A stretch of 64,000 bases of DNA from Sphingomonas ginkgonis (GTDB taxonomy: Bacteria > Pseudomonadota > Alphaproteobacteria > Sphingomonadales > Sphingomonadaceae), in assembly GCF_003970925.1 (NCBI RefSeq), contig NZ_RWJF01000001.1, forward strand, positions 2,784,501-2,848,500, read 5' to 3'. The translations under genes were made by a program, and so were the position numbers. The notes under the pieces are model-generated. The model was not told where the DNA came from. It did no database searches and saw only the letters and a program-made list of their open reading frames with translations. Below, piece after piece: positions 50,536-62,112 of this stretch (within the stretch, counting starts at the first letter, position 1; each line of letters opens with the position of its first letter).

Positions 50536-51275
50536 TGTTCGATCTGAGCGGGATGACCGCCCTCGTGACCGGCGCCTCGGGTGGCCTCGGCAGCGCGATC
50601 GCAAAGGCGCTCGCGAGGCAGGGCGCGCGGCTGGCGGTGAGCGGGTCCAACGCCGAGAAGCTGGAGAGCTTCCGCGCCGGGCTCGGCGGCGATCATGTCG
50701 CGCTCGCCTGCAACCTGGCAGACGGCGCCGCGGTCGACAGCCTTGTGCCGCAGGCGGTCGAAGCGCTCGGCGGCAAGCTCGACATCCTCGTCAACAACGC
50801 CGGGGTGACCCGCGACAATCTGCTGATGCGGATGAAGGACGAGGAATTCAAGCAGGTCGTCTCCGTCAACCTCGAAGCCGCCTTCCGCCTGATGCGCGCC
50901 GCCGCCAAGCCGATGATGAAGGCGCGGTTCGGGCGGATCATCTCGATCACCTCGGTGGTCGGCGCGACCGGCAACCCGGGCCAGGCCAACTATGTCGCCT
51001 CCAAGGCGGGGCTGGTCGGGATGAGCAAGGCGGTGGCGCAGGAACTCGCGACCCGCAACATCACCGTCAACTGCGTCGCGCCCGGCTTCATGACCTCGGC
51101 GATGACCGATGCGCTGAACGATCAGCAAAAGGCGTCCATTCTGGCGCGGATTCCGGCAGGTGCGATGGGCAGCGGCGAGGACATCGGTGCGGCCTGTGTC
51201 TATCTGGCCAGCCGCGAGGCCGGCTACGTCACCGGGCAGACGCTTCACGTGAACGGCGGCATGGCGATGCTGTGA
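50532..51275 (+). CDS. fabG: 3-oxoacyl-[ACP] reductase
   Basis: A 247-residue SDR reductase of the fatty-acid elongation cycle. The NADPH loop is TGASGGLGSAIAKAL, NNAGVTRDNLLMRMKDEEF is the FabG family signature, and the catalytic Ser-Tyr-Lys lies in ISITSVVGATGNPGQANYVASKAG. The C-terminus is TGQTLHVNGGMAML. ATG 50532 overlaps the fabD stop. The 168-base gap after it carries the ctrA control region. Confidence 0.95.
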   Translation: MMFDLSGMTALVTGASGGLGSAIAKALARQGARLAVSGSNAEKLESFRAGLGGDHVALACNLADGAAVDSLVPQAVEALGGKLDILVNNAGVTRDNLLMRMKDEEFKQVVSVNLEAAFRLMRAAAKPMMKARFGRIISITSVVGATGNPGQANYVASKAGLVGMSKAVAQELATRNITVNCVAPGFMTSAMTDALNDQQKASILARIPAGAMGSGEDIGAACVYLASREAGYVTGQTLHVNGGMAML

Positions 51276-51312
51276 GGCGTCGCCGCCCCGACAACTGATG
51301 CACGTGCGCAAC

Positions 51313-51409
51313 GACTCGCCAAGTTTCAGGCGTTTAGCTGATATTAACCTTTTGCGCCCATTTCCCGAATGGTTAATGATCGTTTCAGCGAGGTGAAGGG
51401 GGCTTAACC
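51313..51409 (+). promoter_or_regulatory. ctrA upstream region with CtrA-like half-sites and a GANTC site
   Basis: The region contains TTAACC at 51344-51349, GGTTAA at 51371-51376 and TTAACC at 51404-51409, all matching the conserved part of the CtrA half-site TTAACCAT. A GACTC (GANTC, the CcrM methylation target) lies at 51313-51317. In Caulobacter, ctrA is autoregulated through such sites and its promoter has a GANTC. The first two half-sites form an inverted pair with a 21-base spacer. Confidence 0.6.
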
Positions 51410-51443
51410 TTCATTCTCCGGGAAACGGGGGAGTTGCGACGAG

Positions 51444-52151
51444 ATGCGGGTTCTGCTGATCGAAGACGAGCCGACGACGGCCAAGAGCATCGAGCTGATG
51501 CTCGGCACCGAGGGCTTCAACGTCTACACCACCGATCTCGGGGAGGAGGGCCTCGATCTCGGGAAGCTCTACGACTACGACATCATCCTCCTCGATCTCA
51601 ACCTGCCGGACATGCACGGCTACGACGTGCTCAAGAAGCTGCGCACGGCCAAGGTCGCGACCCCGGTTCTTATCCTTTCCGGCATCGGCGAGATGGACAG
51701 CAAGGTCCGCGCGCTCGGCTTCGGCGCCGACGACTATGTCACCAAGCCGTTTCATCGCGACGAACTGGTCGCCCGCATCCACGCGATCGTCCGCCGGTCA
51801 AAGGGCCATTCGCAGTCGGTCATTCGCACCGGCAAGCTGGCGGTGAACCTCGACGCCAAGACGGTCGAGGTCGACGGCTCGCGCGTGCACCTGACCGGCA
51901 AGGAATATGCGATGCTGGAGCTGCTCTCGCTCCGCAAGGGCACGACGCTGACCAAGGAAATGTTCCTCAACCATCTCTATGGCGGGATGGACGAGCCCGA
52001 GCTCAAGATCATCGACGTCTTCATCTGCAAGCTGCGCAAGAAGCTCAGCCTCGCCTGCGGGGGCGACAATTATATCGAAACCGTTTGGGGCCGCGGCTAT
52101 GTGCTGCGCGACAGCAACGATGTCGAATTGGCGGACGTGGCCGTCGCCTGA
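51444..52151 (+). CDS. ctrA: cell-cycle response regulator CtrA
   Basis: A 235-residue OmpR-type regulator almost identical in motif layout to alphaproteobacterial CtrA. The receiver domain spans 1-115 with phospho-acceptor Asp51 in [12 protein letters not shown], and [26 protein letters not shown] leads to the winged-helix domain with [32 protein letters not shown] and [10 protein letters not shown]. It controls cell cycle, motility or surface functions. GGGGGAG lies 10 bases before the ATG. The C-terminus ends in Val-Ala-rich AVA, the sort of tail used for ClpXP recognition of CtrA. Confidence 0.97.
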   Translation: MRVLLIEDEPTTAKSIELMLGTEGFNVYTTDLGEEGLDLGKLYDYDIILLDLNLPDMHGYDVLKKLRTAKVATPVLILSGIGEMDSKVRALGFGADDYVTKPFHRDELVARIHAIVRRSKGHSQSVIRTGKLAVNLDAKTVEVDGSRVHLTGKEYAMLELLSLRKGTTLTKEMFLNHLYGGMDEPELKIIDVFICKLRKKLSLACGGDNYIETVWGRGYVLRDSNDVELADVAVA

Positions 52152-52178
52152 CCTCGACTTTTCAACTAAAAGCGTGAG

Positions 52179-52205
52179 AGGGCGTTCAGCTGGTCTGAGC
52201 GCCCT
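52179..52205 (+). terminator. terminator between ctrA and mntH
   Basis: AGGGCGTTCAG (52179-52189) pairs with CTGAGCGCCCT (52195-52205), an 11-bp stem with one G-U pair and a 5-base loop. TCTTG follows, a short U-rich tail. It ends 18 bases before the mntH start, so mntH probably needs its own promoter or read-through. Confidence 0.8.
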
Positions 52206-52223
52206 TCTTGCCATCGAGGACGA

Positions 52224-53546
52224 GTGACCCCCCGGGACATTGACCATCCCCACCGCCTGACTCCGCTCGGGTCGACGCACAACAGCGTGGCGATCCCGGA
52301 CGAATCGGCGTCGGCCTGGCGCAAGTTCGCCGCCTTTACCGGCCCCGGCTTCCTTGTCGCGGTCGGCTACATGGATCCCGGCAACTGGGCGACCGACCTC
52401 GCCGGCGGGTCGGCGTTCGGCTATGCGCTGCTCAGCGTCATCCTGCTCGCGAGCCTGATGGCGATGCTGCTCCAGGCGCTGGCGGCGCGGCTCGGGATCG
52501 CCACCGGGATGGACCTCGCGCAGGCCTGCCGGGCCGAGTATCCCCTCCCCGTCCGGATTTTTCTGTGGCTGGTGTGCGAGGCGGCGATCATCGCCTGCGA
52601 TCTCGCCGAGGTGATCGGGACCGCCATCGCGCTGCAGCTCCTGTTCGGCCTTCCGCTGCTGTGGGGCGTGCTGGCGACCGCGCTCGACGTGCTGTTGATC
52701 CTCTACCTCCAGCAGAAGGGCTTCCGCCGCCTGGAGGCCTTCATCGCCGCGTTGCTGATGGTCATCGCCGTCTGCTTCGTGGCCGAACTGCTATTGGCCA
52801 AGCCAAGCCTTGGCGGGATCGTCGGCGGGCTGGTGCCGACCCCGTCGATCCTGACCGACGCGGCGATGCTGACCATCGCGGTCGGGATCCTCGGCGCGAC
52901 CGTGATGCCGCACAATCTCTACCTCCACAGCTCGATCGTCCAGACCCGGCGCTTCACCCGCGACCCCGCCGGCCGGCGCGAGGCGATCCGCTTCGCGACG
53001 CTCGACAGCAGCGTGGCGCTCAGCTTCGCCTTCTTCATCAACGCGGCGATCCTGATCCTCGCCGCGGCCGCTTTCCACACCGCGGGGCATACCGCGATCG
53101 CCGAGATCGGCGACGCTCATCGCCTCCTCGCCCCCACCCTCGGCGTCGCCGCGGCGAGCACCATCTTCGCGGTGGCGCTGCTCGCCTCGGGGCAGAACAG
53201 TACCGTGACGGCGACCCTTGCAGGGCAGATCGTCATGGAAGGCTTCCTTGATCTCCGGCTGAAGCCATGGGCCCGTCAGCTCGTCACCCGAGGACTCGCG
53301 ATTGCCCCGGCCGCCTTTGTCGCCGCTCGCTACGGGGAGAGCGGGACGGCGCGGCTGCTGATCCTCAGCCAGATCGTGCTCAGCTTTCAGCTGCCCTTCG
53401 CGGTCTTCCCGCTGGTGATGTTCACCGGCAACCGGCGGCTGATGGGCGAATTCGTCGTGTCGCGAGGCGTCCGGATCGCGGCCTGGACGGTCGCGTTCGC
53501 CATCCTCGCGCTCAATCTCGTGCTGATCGGCGAACTGATCGCCTAG
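52224..53546 (+). CDS. mntH: Nramp-family divalent metal (Mn2+/Fe2+) transporter
   Basis: A 440-residue membrane protein with 11 helical segments. The metal site is [12 protein letters not shown] in helix 1 ([15 protein letters not shown]) and [15 protein letters not shown] in helix 6, both with the canonical Asp-Pro-Gly and Met-Pro-His. GTG 52224 has GAGGA 4 bases upstream. It imports Mn2+ and possibly Fe2+ with protons. It converges with bpt, the stops sharing CTAG. Confidence 0.95.
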   Translation: MTPRDIDHPHRLTPLGSTHNSVAIPDESASAWRKFAAFTGPGFLVAVGYMDPGNWATDLAGGSAFGYALLSVILLASLMAMLLQALAARLGIATGMDLAQACRAEYPLPVRIFLWLVCEAAIIACDLAEVIGTAIALQLLFGLPLLWGVLATALDVLLILYLQQKGFRRLEAFIAALLMVIAVCFVAELLLAKPSLGGIVGGLVPTPSILTDAAMLTIAVGILGATVMPHNLYLHSSIVQTRRFTRDPAGRREAIRFATLDSSVALSFAFFINAAILILAAAAFHTAGHTAIAEIGDAHRLLAPTLGVAAASTIFAVALLASGQNSTVTATLAGQIVMEGFLDLRLKPWARQLVTRGLAIAPAAFVAARYGESGTARLLILSQIVLSFQLPFAVFPLVMFTGNRRLMGEFVVSRGVRIAAWTVAFAILALNLVLIGELIA

Positions 53547-54349
53547 GCGTCGACGAACAGTCGGCTGCGTTCGCGGCGGCTGGGCAGCTTGCTGAGGTCC
53601 ACCGCCTGCTCGATCCGGGGCGCGTCGAAGCGGCGCCAGCCGTCACGGTCCAACCGCTCGAGCGGCCTGAAACCCGCCTTGTAGTTCATGCGGTCGGATC
53701 CCTCGACCCAGTAGCCCAGATAGACGTATGGCAACCCGGCGCGGGCGGCGCGAATGATGTGATCGAGGATGATGAACGTCCCAAGCCCCTGCCGATCGCC
53801 ATCCGGATCGTAGAAGCTGTAGATCATGCTTAGGCCGTCGCCCTGCTGATCCGAGAGGCAGGCGCCGACCAGCTTGCCGGGACGACCATCGACCGAGGGT
53901 TCGCGATACTCCACGACGTAGGTCCGCACCGGCGACTGCTCGACCATGTCGGCAAAGTCGTTCTCGTCCATCTCCGCCATGCCGCCGCCCGGATGACGAG
54001 CGGATAGATAGCGGCGGAGCAACGCATATTGCTCCTCGGTCGTCCAAGGCTTGCAGGCGGTGACCTCGAGGTCCGCATGCTTGCGGAGCAGCTTGCGCTG
54101 GGTGCGGGTCGGCTCGAATTCCTGCGCCAGGACACGAACCGATACGCAGGCCGAGCAATCGATACAGCTCGGACGGTAGGCGACGGACTGAGAACGGCGG
54201 AAGCCGATCCGCCCCAGCGCCTCGTTGAGTTCGGTTGGATGATGGCCGCCCAGTTCCGTGAACACCTTCCGTTCCACCTTGCCCGGCAGATAGGGACAGG
54301 GGCTCGGGCTGGTGACGAAGAACTTGGGAAAACGGAACGGTGCGCTCAC
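53543..54349 (-). CDS. bpt: aspartate/glutamate leucyltransferase of the N-degron pathway
   Basis: A 268-residue aminoacyl-tRNA-protein transferase that adds Leu to N-terminal Asp or Glu. [16 protein letters not shown] near the N-terminus and [25 protein letters not shown] (paired cysteines) are the ATE_N signature. [22 protein letters not shown] is the ATE_C signature. It starts with GTG, with AAGG upstream. Two CtrA-like TTAACCAT half-sites lie upstream (54431 and 54469). Products become ClpS/ClpAP substrates. Confidence 0.92.
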   Translation of the reverse strand: MSAPFRFPKFFVTSPSPCPYLPGKVERKVFTELGGHHPTELNEALGRIGFRRSQSVAYRPSCIDCSACVSVRVLAQEFEPTRTQRKLLRKHADLEVTACKPWTTEEQYALLRRYLSARHPGGGMAEMDENDFADMVEQSPVRTYVVEYREPSVDGRPGKLVGACLSDQQGDGLSMIYSFYDPDGDRQGLGTFIILDHIIRAARAGLPYVYLGYWVEGSDRMNYKAGFRPLERLDRDGWRRFDAPRIEQAVDLSKLPSRRERSRLFVDA

Positions 54350-54494
54350 CGGGTCACCCTTGGCGGAATGGTTACAGTCCTCTTTATGCGACTGGTAAAC
54401 GTCCTTGGAAAGGGTTCGGCTCCCTGGAAGATGGTTAAAGAAAGGTATGTCCCGTGCCGGGTCGCAGCATGGTTAAGAAAATCATTGATACAGA

Positions 54495-55715
54495 TCAATC
54501 TATGCGATGCTGATCGACCCGGAAGCCGGCTGATTCCAGCCGCTTGATCAGTACCACCATGGCCTGCGCATCTTTCGCTTCGCATTCCACTTCGATGACC
54601 GTGTCCTTGGCCGGAAGGTGCGTGTAGATGCGGTGGTGAAATACCTCGACGATATTCACTCCTGCATCGACGAACACCCGGGTGATCGCTGCCAGCGAGC
54701 CGGGCTGGTCCGGGGCCGCGATTCGCAGCCGCGCGAGCCGACCGTTGCGGACCAGCTCGCGGACGAGGACATTGGCGAGAAGGTGGGTGTCGATATTGCC
54801 GCCGCACAGCACGGTGCCGATCTTGCGACCGGCGAACTTCTCCTTGTTGGCAATCAGCGCCGCCAGCCCGGCAGCCCCGGCTCCCTCGACCACCGTCTTC
54901 TCGATCGACACGAGTACCGCGACAGCGTGCTCGATGTCGCGCTCGGCGACCAGCTCGATGCCGTCGAGCAGCTCTCCGAGGATCCGTGAGGTGAGCTCGC
55001 CGGGCTTCTTGACGGCAATGCCTTCCGCCAGCGTGTCGCCGCCGATCGCCATCTCGCAATCGTCGATGGCGCACTTCATCGACGGGTAGAGCTCGGCCTC
55101 GACCCCGACCAGCCGGATGTCCGGCTTGATCGACCGCGCGGCGATCGCGCAGCCGCTCATCAGCCCACCGCCGCCGATAGGGACAACCAGCGTGTCGATC
55201 TCCGGTGCGTCCTCCAGCAGTTCGACCGCAACCGTTCCCGCCCCGGCGATGATCTGCGGATCGTCGAAGGGATGGACGAACACCAGATTCTCCGCCTGCT
55301 CCATCTCGCGGGCATGCGCATAGGCGTCGTCGAAGCGCGCCCCGGTCAGGATCACCCGCGCACCATGTTCCTCGGTCTGCGTGACCTTCATCAGCGGCGT
55401 GTTGGTCGGCATGACGATGGTGACTGGAATGCCGAGCCGTTTGCCGTGATAGGCGACCGCCTGCGCATGGTTGCCGGCCGACGCGGCGATCACGCCGCGG
55501 CGTCGCTCGTCTTCGGACAGCTGGGACAATTTGTTGAGCGCACCGCGCTCCTTGTAGGCCGCGGTGAACTGGAGGTTCTCGAACTTGAGCCAGACCTCGG
55601 CGCCGATCAGCGCCGACAGCGTCTGGCTCTTGAGCGTCGGGGTGCGAATAACCGCGCCGCGGATGCGCTCGGCGGCGGCCTGGATGTCGGCGAAACTGGG
55701 TGGCTGAACCTGCAT
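54495..55715 (-). CDS. ilvA: threonine ammonia-lyase
   Basis: A 406-residue PLP enzyme deaminating threonine to 2-oxobutanoate for isoleucine synthesis. The PLP lysine is Lys55 in FENLQFTAAYKERGALNKL, the glycine-rich phosphate loop is IGGGGLMSGCAIAARS, and SAGNHAQAVAYHG is conserved. The C-terminal ACT domain (about residues 330-406) starts near LARLRIAAPDQPGSLAAI. This short ACT form is the TdcB/YgeX-like arrangement, so the role could be biosynthetic or catabolic. Confidence 0.92.
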   Translation of the reverse strand: MQVQPPSFADIQAAAERIRGAVIRTPTLKSQTLSALIGAEVWLKFENLQFTAAYKERGALNKLSQLSEDERRRGVIAASAGNHAQAVAYHGKRLGIPVTIVMPTNTPLMKVTQTEEHGARVILTGARFDDAYAHAREMEQAENLVFVHPFDDPQIIAGAGTVAVELLEDAPEIDTLVVPIGGGGLMSGCAIAARSIKPDIRLVGVEAELYPSMKCAIDDCEMAIGGDTLAEGIAVKKPGELTSRILGELLDGIELVAERDIEHAVAVLVSIEKTVVEGAGAAGLAALIANKEKFAGRKIGTVLCGGNIDTHLLANVLVRELVRNGRLARLRIAAPDQPGSLAAITRVFVDAGVNIVEVFHHRIYTHLPAKDTVIEVECEAKDAQAMVVLIKRLESAGFRVDQHRID

Positions 55716-55765
55716 CAGCGGCTGCTAGCCCTTCCCGCCCGCTGGAACAATGCTAGGGCCGGCGC

Positions 55766-57403
55766 ATGACCAAGGCCCTGCTGCTCCTCGCCTCCGCGCT
55801 CATCCTTCCGAAGGCGGCGAGTGCCGACACGCTCGTCACCCACGCCAACGGCCTGCAGGTCGGGGCCGACGAGCGGTTGCAACGCTTCACCGCCATGCTT
55901 GTCGGCACCGACGGCAAGGTAAAGGCGCTTTATCGCGACGGGCAGCCGACCCCGCGCGCCGAGCAGCTCGTCGACGCCGGCGGCATGACCCTGCTGCCCG
56001 GCCTCATTGACGCGCACGGCCACATCATGGAACTCGGATTGGCGGCCCTGCAGCTTGACCTCACCGGCACCCGCTCCCTGGCCGAGTTCCAGCGCCGCCT
56101 GAAGGACTATGCCGCGGCGCATCCGGGCGAACGCTGGATCATCGGGCGGGGCTGGAATCAGGAGTTGTGGGCAGACAAGCGCTTCCCCACCGTGGCCGAC
56201 CTTGACGCCGTGGTGCCCGACCGGCCGGTGGTGCTCGGCCGGGTCGACGGCCATGCGCTGGTCGCCAACGGCGCGGCGATGCGCGCAGCAGGCGTGACAA
56301 GCGCAACGACGGCTCCGAGCGGCGGGCGGATCGAGAACGGCTTGTTCGTCGACAATGCCAAGCCGTTGATCGAAAGCCATGTTCCCGCCCCCACTCCTAT
56401 CCAACGCGATGCGGCGCTGGCCAAGGCCCAGGAGATCCTGCTCGGCTATGGGGTGACCGCGAGCGGCGACATGGGCACCGAGTTCGCCGACTGGCAGGCG
56501 ATGCAGCGCGCCGGCACAGCGGGGCGGCTGAACGTCCGAATCATGAGCTACGGCCTGGGCCTCGAGAATGCGACCTGCATCTCGCCGCGCGGGCCGAGCC
56601 CATGGCTCTTCGGCGATCGGCTGCGGATGGAGGGAGTCAAGTTCTACGACGATGGCGCGCTCGGCTCACGCGGGGCGTGGCTTAAGGCGCCGTACCATGA
56701 CATGCCGAACACCCGCGGGCTGCCGTTCCACAGCGACGCTGAATACCGGATGCTGGTGGCCGGTGCGAAGGCGCGCGGCTACCAGATCGCCACCCACGCG
56801 ATCGGCGACGCGGCCAACGCACAGGTTATCAACACCTATGTCGCGGCGGGCAGCGCGCAAGGCAACCGGCGCTGGCGGATCGAGCATGCGCAGATCGTCG
56901 ACCCGGCCGACCTGCCGAAGATCGGCGCGAACCGGATCATCGCTTCGATGCAGCCGACGCACGAGACCAGCGACCGGCTGATGGCCGAGGCGCGGCTCGG
57001 GACAAAGCGGCTCAAGGGCGCCTATGCCTGGGCCTCGATGCTGAGGACGGGTGCACGGCTCGCGTTCGGATCCGATTATCCGGTCGAGAGCCCCAACCCG
57101 TTCCCGGGGATCGCGGCCGGGGTCAGCCGGCAGGGCATGGACGGGCAGCCACCCGGCGGCTGGCGGCCGGAAGAGAAGCTCAGCCTGGCGCAGACGCTGG
57201 CGGCGTTCACCCGCGGCGGCGCCTGGGCCGGGTTCGCCGAGCAAAGGTTCGGCGCGCTGGAGCCGGGCATGTGGGCCGACTTCATCCTGGTCGATCGAGA
57301 TCCGACCAAGGTCGATGCGCAGGAACTCGCGCGGACGCAGGTGCGCGAGACGTTCGTCGCGGGGCGGAAGGTCTGGTCTAGCGAGAGCGCGCCCGCTCGA
57401 TGA
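55766..57403 (+). CDS. exported YtcJ-type amidohydrolase
   Basis: A 545-residue metal-dependent hydrolase with signal peptide MTKALLLLASALILPKAASA. LLPGLIDAHGHIMELG carries the HxH metal site, VKFYDDGALGSRGAWLKAPY the conserved Asp/Gly segment, ATHAIGDAANAQVINTY the next His, WRIEHAQIVDP another, and FGSDYPVESPNPFPGI the C-terminal Asp. Family members act on amides or related cyclic compounds; this substrate is unknown. The 3' end overlaps dsbD by 26 bases. Confidence 0.87.
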   Translation: MTKALLLLASALILPKAASADTLVTHANGLQVGADERLQRFTAMLVGTDGKVKALYRDGQPTPRAEQLVDAGGMTLLPGLIDAHGHIMELGLAALQLDLTGTRSLAEFQRRLKDYAAAHPGERWIIGRGWNQELWADKRFPTVADLDAVVPDRPVVLGRVDGHALVANGAAMRAAGVTSATTAPSGGRIENGLFVDNAKPLIESHVPAPTPIQRDAALAKAQEILLGYGVTASGDMGTEFADWQAMQRAGTAGRLNVRIMSYGLGLENATCISPRGPSPWLFGDRLRMEGVKFYDDGALGSRGAWLKAPYHDMPNTRGLPFHSDAEYRMLVAGAKARGYQIATHAIGDAANAQVINTYVAAGSAQGNRRWRIEHAQIVDPADLPKIGANRIIASMQPTHETSDRLMAEARLGTKRLKGAYAWASMLRTGARLAFGSDYPVESPNPFPGIAAGVSRQGMDGQPPGGWRPEEKLSLAQTLAAFTRGGAWAGFAEQRFGALEPGMWADFILVDRDPTKVDAQELARTQVRETFVAGRKVWSSESAPAR

Positions 57404-59387
57404 GCATGGCCGGGGTGAGAATCTGCGGCAGGACCTCGGCCGGCTTGCCAGGGGCATACCAGAGGTAAAGCGGGACGCCCGCCCGCTCCTGCGTTTCGAG
57501 AAAGCGGGTGATGGCTGGATCGCCGTTGGTCCAGTCGCCGGCAAGCACGTTCACCCCCGCGGCCTTGAACGCGTCCCGAACCTCGGCGCGGTCGATCGCC
57601 GCGGCCTCGTTGACCTTGCAGCTGAGGCACCAGTCGGCGGTGAAATAGACGAAGGCGGGCTTCCGCGTGGCTGCAAGCTCGGCCACCCGCGCCTCGCTCC
57701 AGCGCTCGGTGCCGAGCGGCACGGCGGTGCTGGTCGACGCGCTGGGAAGGACCAGCGTAGCCCCGGCCGCGGCGACGATCGCGATGAAACCAGCTCCGGC
57801 GAGCAGCGGGGCGCCCCCGGATTGGCGCCGACCGAGCGCGACCAGCCCGGCCGACAGCAACGCCAGCGCGGCGAGGCCGATCAGCAGCGCAGGCTGACCG
57901 GCCTGACGCCACAGCAGCCAGAGGCAGGCGAGCGCGGTCAGCGCCATCGGGAACGCGAGAACGCGCTGCAGGGTCAGCATCCATTTCCCGGGCTTTGGCA
58001 ACAGCGCGCGAAGGCGCGGGACGAAGCCGATCAGAAGGAACGGGAGGGCGAGCCCCAACCCGAGCGCGGCGAAGACCAGGACCGAGCTCCAGGTGGGCAG
58101 CAGCAGTGCGATTCCGAGCGCCGAGCCGAGGAAGGGCCCTGCGCAGGGCGTCGCGACGAAGGCGGCAAGCGCGCCGGTCGCGAAACTGCCGCCGGGCTTC
58201 GCCTCGCCGCCGAGTACCGGCAGCTTGAACAGACCGGCGAGGTTGAGCGCGATCGCGGCGGCGAGCAGCATCAGGAGGAGGATGGTGCGCGGGTCCTGCA
58301 GCTGGAAGGCCCAGCCGGCGGCACTCCCGGCGGCGCGGATCGCCAGTAGCGCCACCCCGAGCGCCCCGGTCCCGGCCACGGCGCCGGCGGTGTAGGCGAG
58401 CGCGTCGCTGCGGGCATGCGCCTGTTCCGCCGCTCCGCTGCGCGCGATGTGCAGAGTCTTAAGCGCCAGGATCGGGAAGACGCACGGCATGAGGTTTAGG
58501 ATGATCCCGCCCGCCAGTGCGCCGAGCAGCGCCCACCACAGGGCGTGGCTCGGCACCGCCTCGTCCCCGACGGGCGTTCCGTCCTCCGGCACGGCACCGG
58601 GCACCGCGGAGAAGGTCAGGCCCTGGCTGTCCCCGTAGGAGAGGACTCCCTCGAAACGCCCCCTAGCGTCGCCCTTGCGCTGGAGCTCGGCGACCAGCGT
58701 GTCGCCACTGCGCGAGAAATGCTGCGGGGCGGCATAGTCGACGACCCCGTCGGAGAGCGGATAGACATAGGGCGTCCCGACCGGGACCGAGGCTGGAAGC
58801 GCGATCGCGAGCCGGAGCTTGTCGCCGGCAACCGCGACATGCGCCGGCGCGGCAAGCGGCCTTGGCAGGGCTTGCCGGAACCCGTCGAAGCGGGCGCGAT
58901 CGACTGGCGGCCTGTCACCGACCGGGACGTCGACCGCGAGTTCGCCCTGCTGGGGAACGCAGACCTGCTCGGTGCAGGCGAGCCAGGTCGCATGGGCGCG
59001 GAGCGGCAAGGTCCCGCTGGCGTTCGGCGGCGCCTTAAAGCGGACCAGCACCGCATAGTCTCGCTCGAAGACATAGTTCATCAGCCCGGCGACGGTGAGC
59101 CGGGTTGGGACCGGGTAGCGCAGCAGCCCCACGGTCGCGCCCGCGGGAAGCTGCCAGTCGACGCTCATCGGCTGCCCAGCATCCCCGGGGTTCTGCCAAT
59201 AGCCGTGCCAGCCGGCGTCGGGCTGCATGTGGATCGCCAGCTCGACCTCGCCGCCGGGGCGAACCGGCCCTTCCGCGATCAGGCTCGCGCGGATGTGGAG
59301 CGGCCCGAGTTGCGCGGCCGCGGGGGTGCCGAGCAGGAGGGCGAGAGCGATGATCAGGAAGCGAAGCACCGCTCCCCTTAACGTCAT
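57378..59387 (-). CDS. protein-disulfide reductase DsbD family
   Basis: A 669-residue membrane electron carrier. An N-terminal periplasmic domain (signal MTLRGAVLRFLIIALALLLG, cysteines in WLACTEQVCVPQQGEL) is followed by eight transmembrane helices with GFVATPCAGPFLGSALGIALLLP-like CAGP cysteine. A C-terminal thioredoxin-like domain has the active site WCLSCK near residue 587. It passes reducing power from cytoplasmic thioredoxin to the periplasm, for example for cytochrome c maturation or disulfide repair. The N-terminal domain resembles the ScsB branch. The ATG at 59387 falls inside a repeat arm and lacks a ribosome site, so the start may be GTG 59369. Confidence 0.9.
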   Translation of the reverse strand: MTLRGAVLRFLIIALALLLGTPAAAQLGPLHIRASLIAEGPVRPGGEVELAIHMQPDAGWHGYWQNPGDAGQPMSVDWQLPAGATVGLLRYPVPTRLTVAGLMNYVFERDYAVLVRFKAPPNASGTLPLRAHATWLACTEQVCVPQQGELAVDVPVGDRPPVDRARFDGFRQALPRPLAAPAHVAVAGDKLRLAIALPASVPVGTPYVYPLSDGVVDYAAPQHFSRSGDTLVAELQRKGDARGRFEGVLSYGDSQGLTFSAVPGAVPEDGTPVGDEAVPSHALWWALLGALAGGIILNLMPCVFPILALKTLHIARSGAAEQAHARSDALAYTAGAVAGTGALGVALLAIRAAGSAAGWAFQLQDPRTILLLMLLAAAIALNLAGLFKLPVLGGEAKPGGSFATGALAAFVATPCAGPFLGSALGIALLLPTWSSVLVFAALGLGLALPFLLIGFVPRLRALLPKPGKWMLTLQRVLAFPMALTALACLWLLWRQAGQPALLIGLAALALLSAGLVALGRRQSGGAPLLAGAGFIAIVAAAGATLVLPSASTSTAVPLGTERWSEARVAELAATRKPAFVYFTADWCLSCKVNEAAAIDRAEVRDAFKAAGVNVLAGDWTNGDPAITRFLETQERAGVPLYLWYAPGKPAEVLPQILTPAMLIERARSR

Positions 59388-59465
59388 GCCGAACTTGTTT
59401 CAGCACCCATCTTGTGATGGAAGCGCTCGCCGCTGGACGGGTCCTGAACCAAGTTCAGGTTGACG
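59382..59465. repeat. REP-like dyad element upstream of dsbD
   Basis: An 84-base imperfect inverted repeat. The outer arms CGTCATGCCGAACTTGTTTCAGCACCC and the complement of the right arm, CGTCAACCTGAACTTGGTTCAGGACCC, agree at most positions. The GAACTTG-TTCAGG core matches an intergenic repeat family common in sphingomonads. It ends 2 bases before the metH2 stop and its left arm contains the annotated dsbD ATG. Confidence 0.65.
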
Positions 59466-59466
59466 C

Positions 59467-62108
<2,642 letters not shown>

Positions 62109-62112
<4 letters not shown>

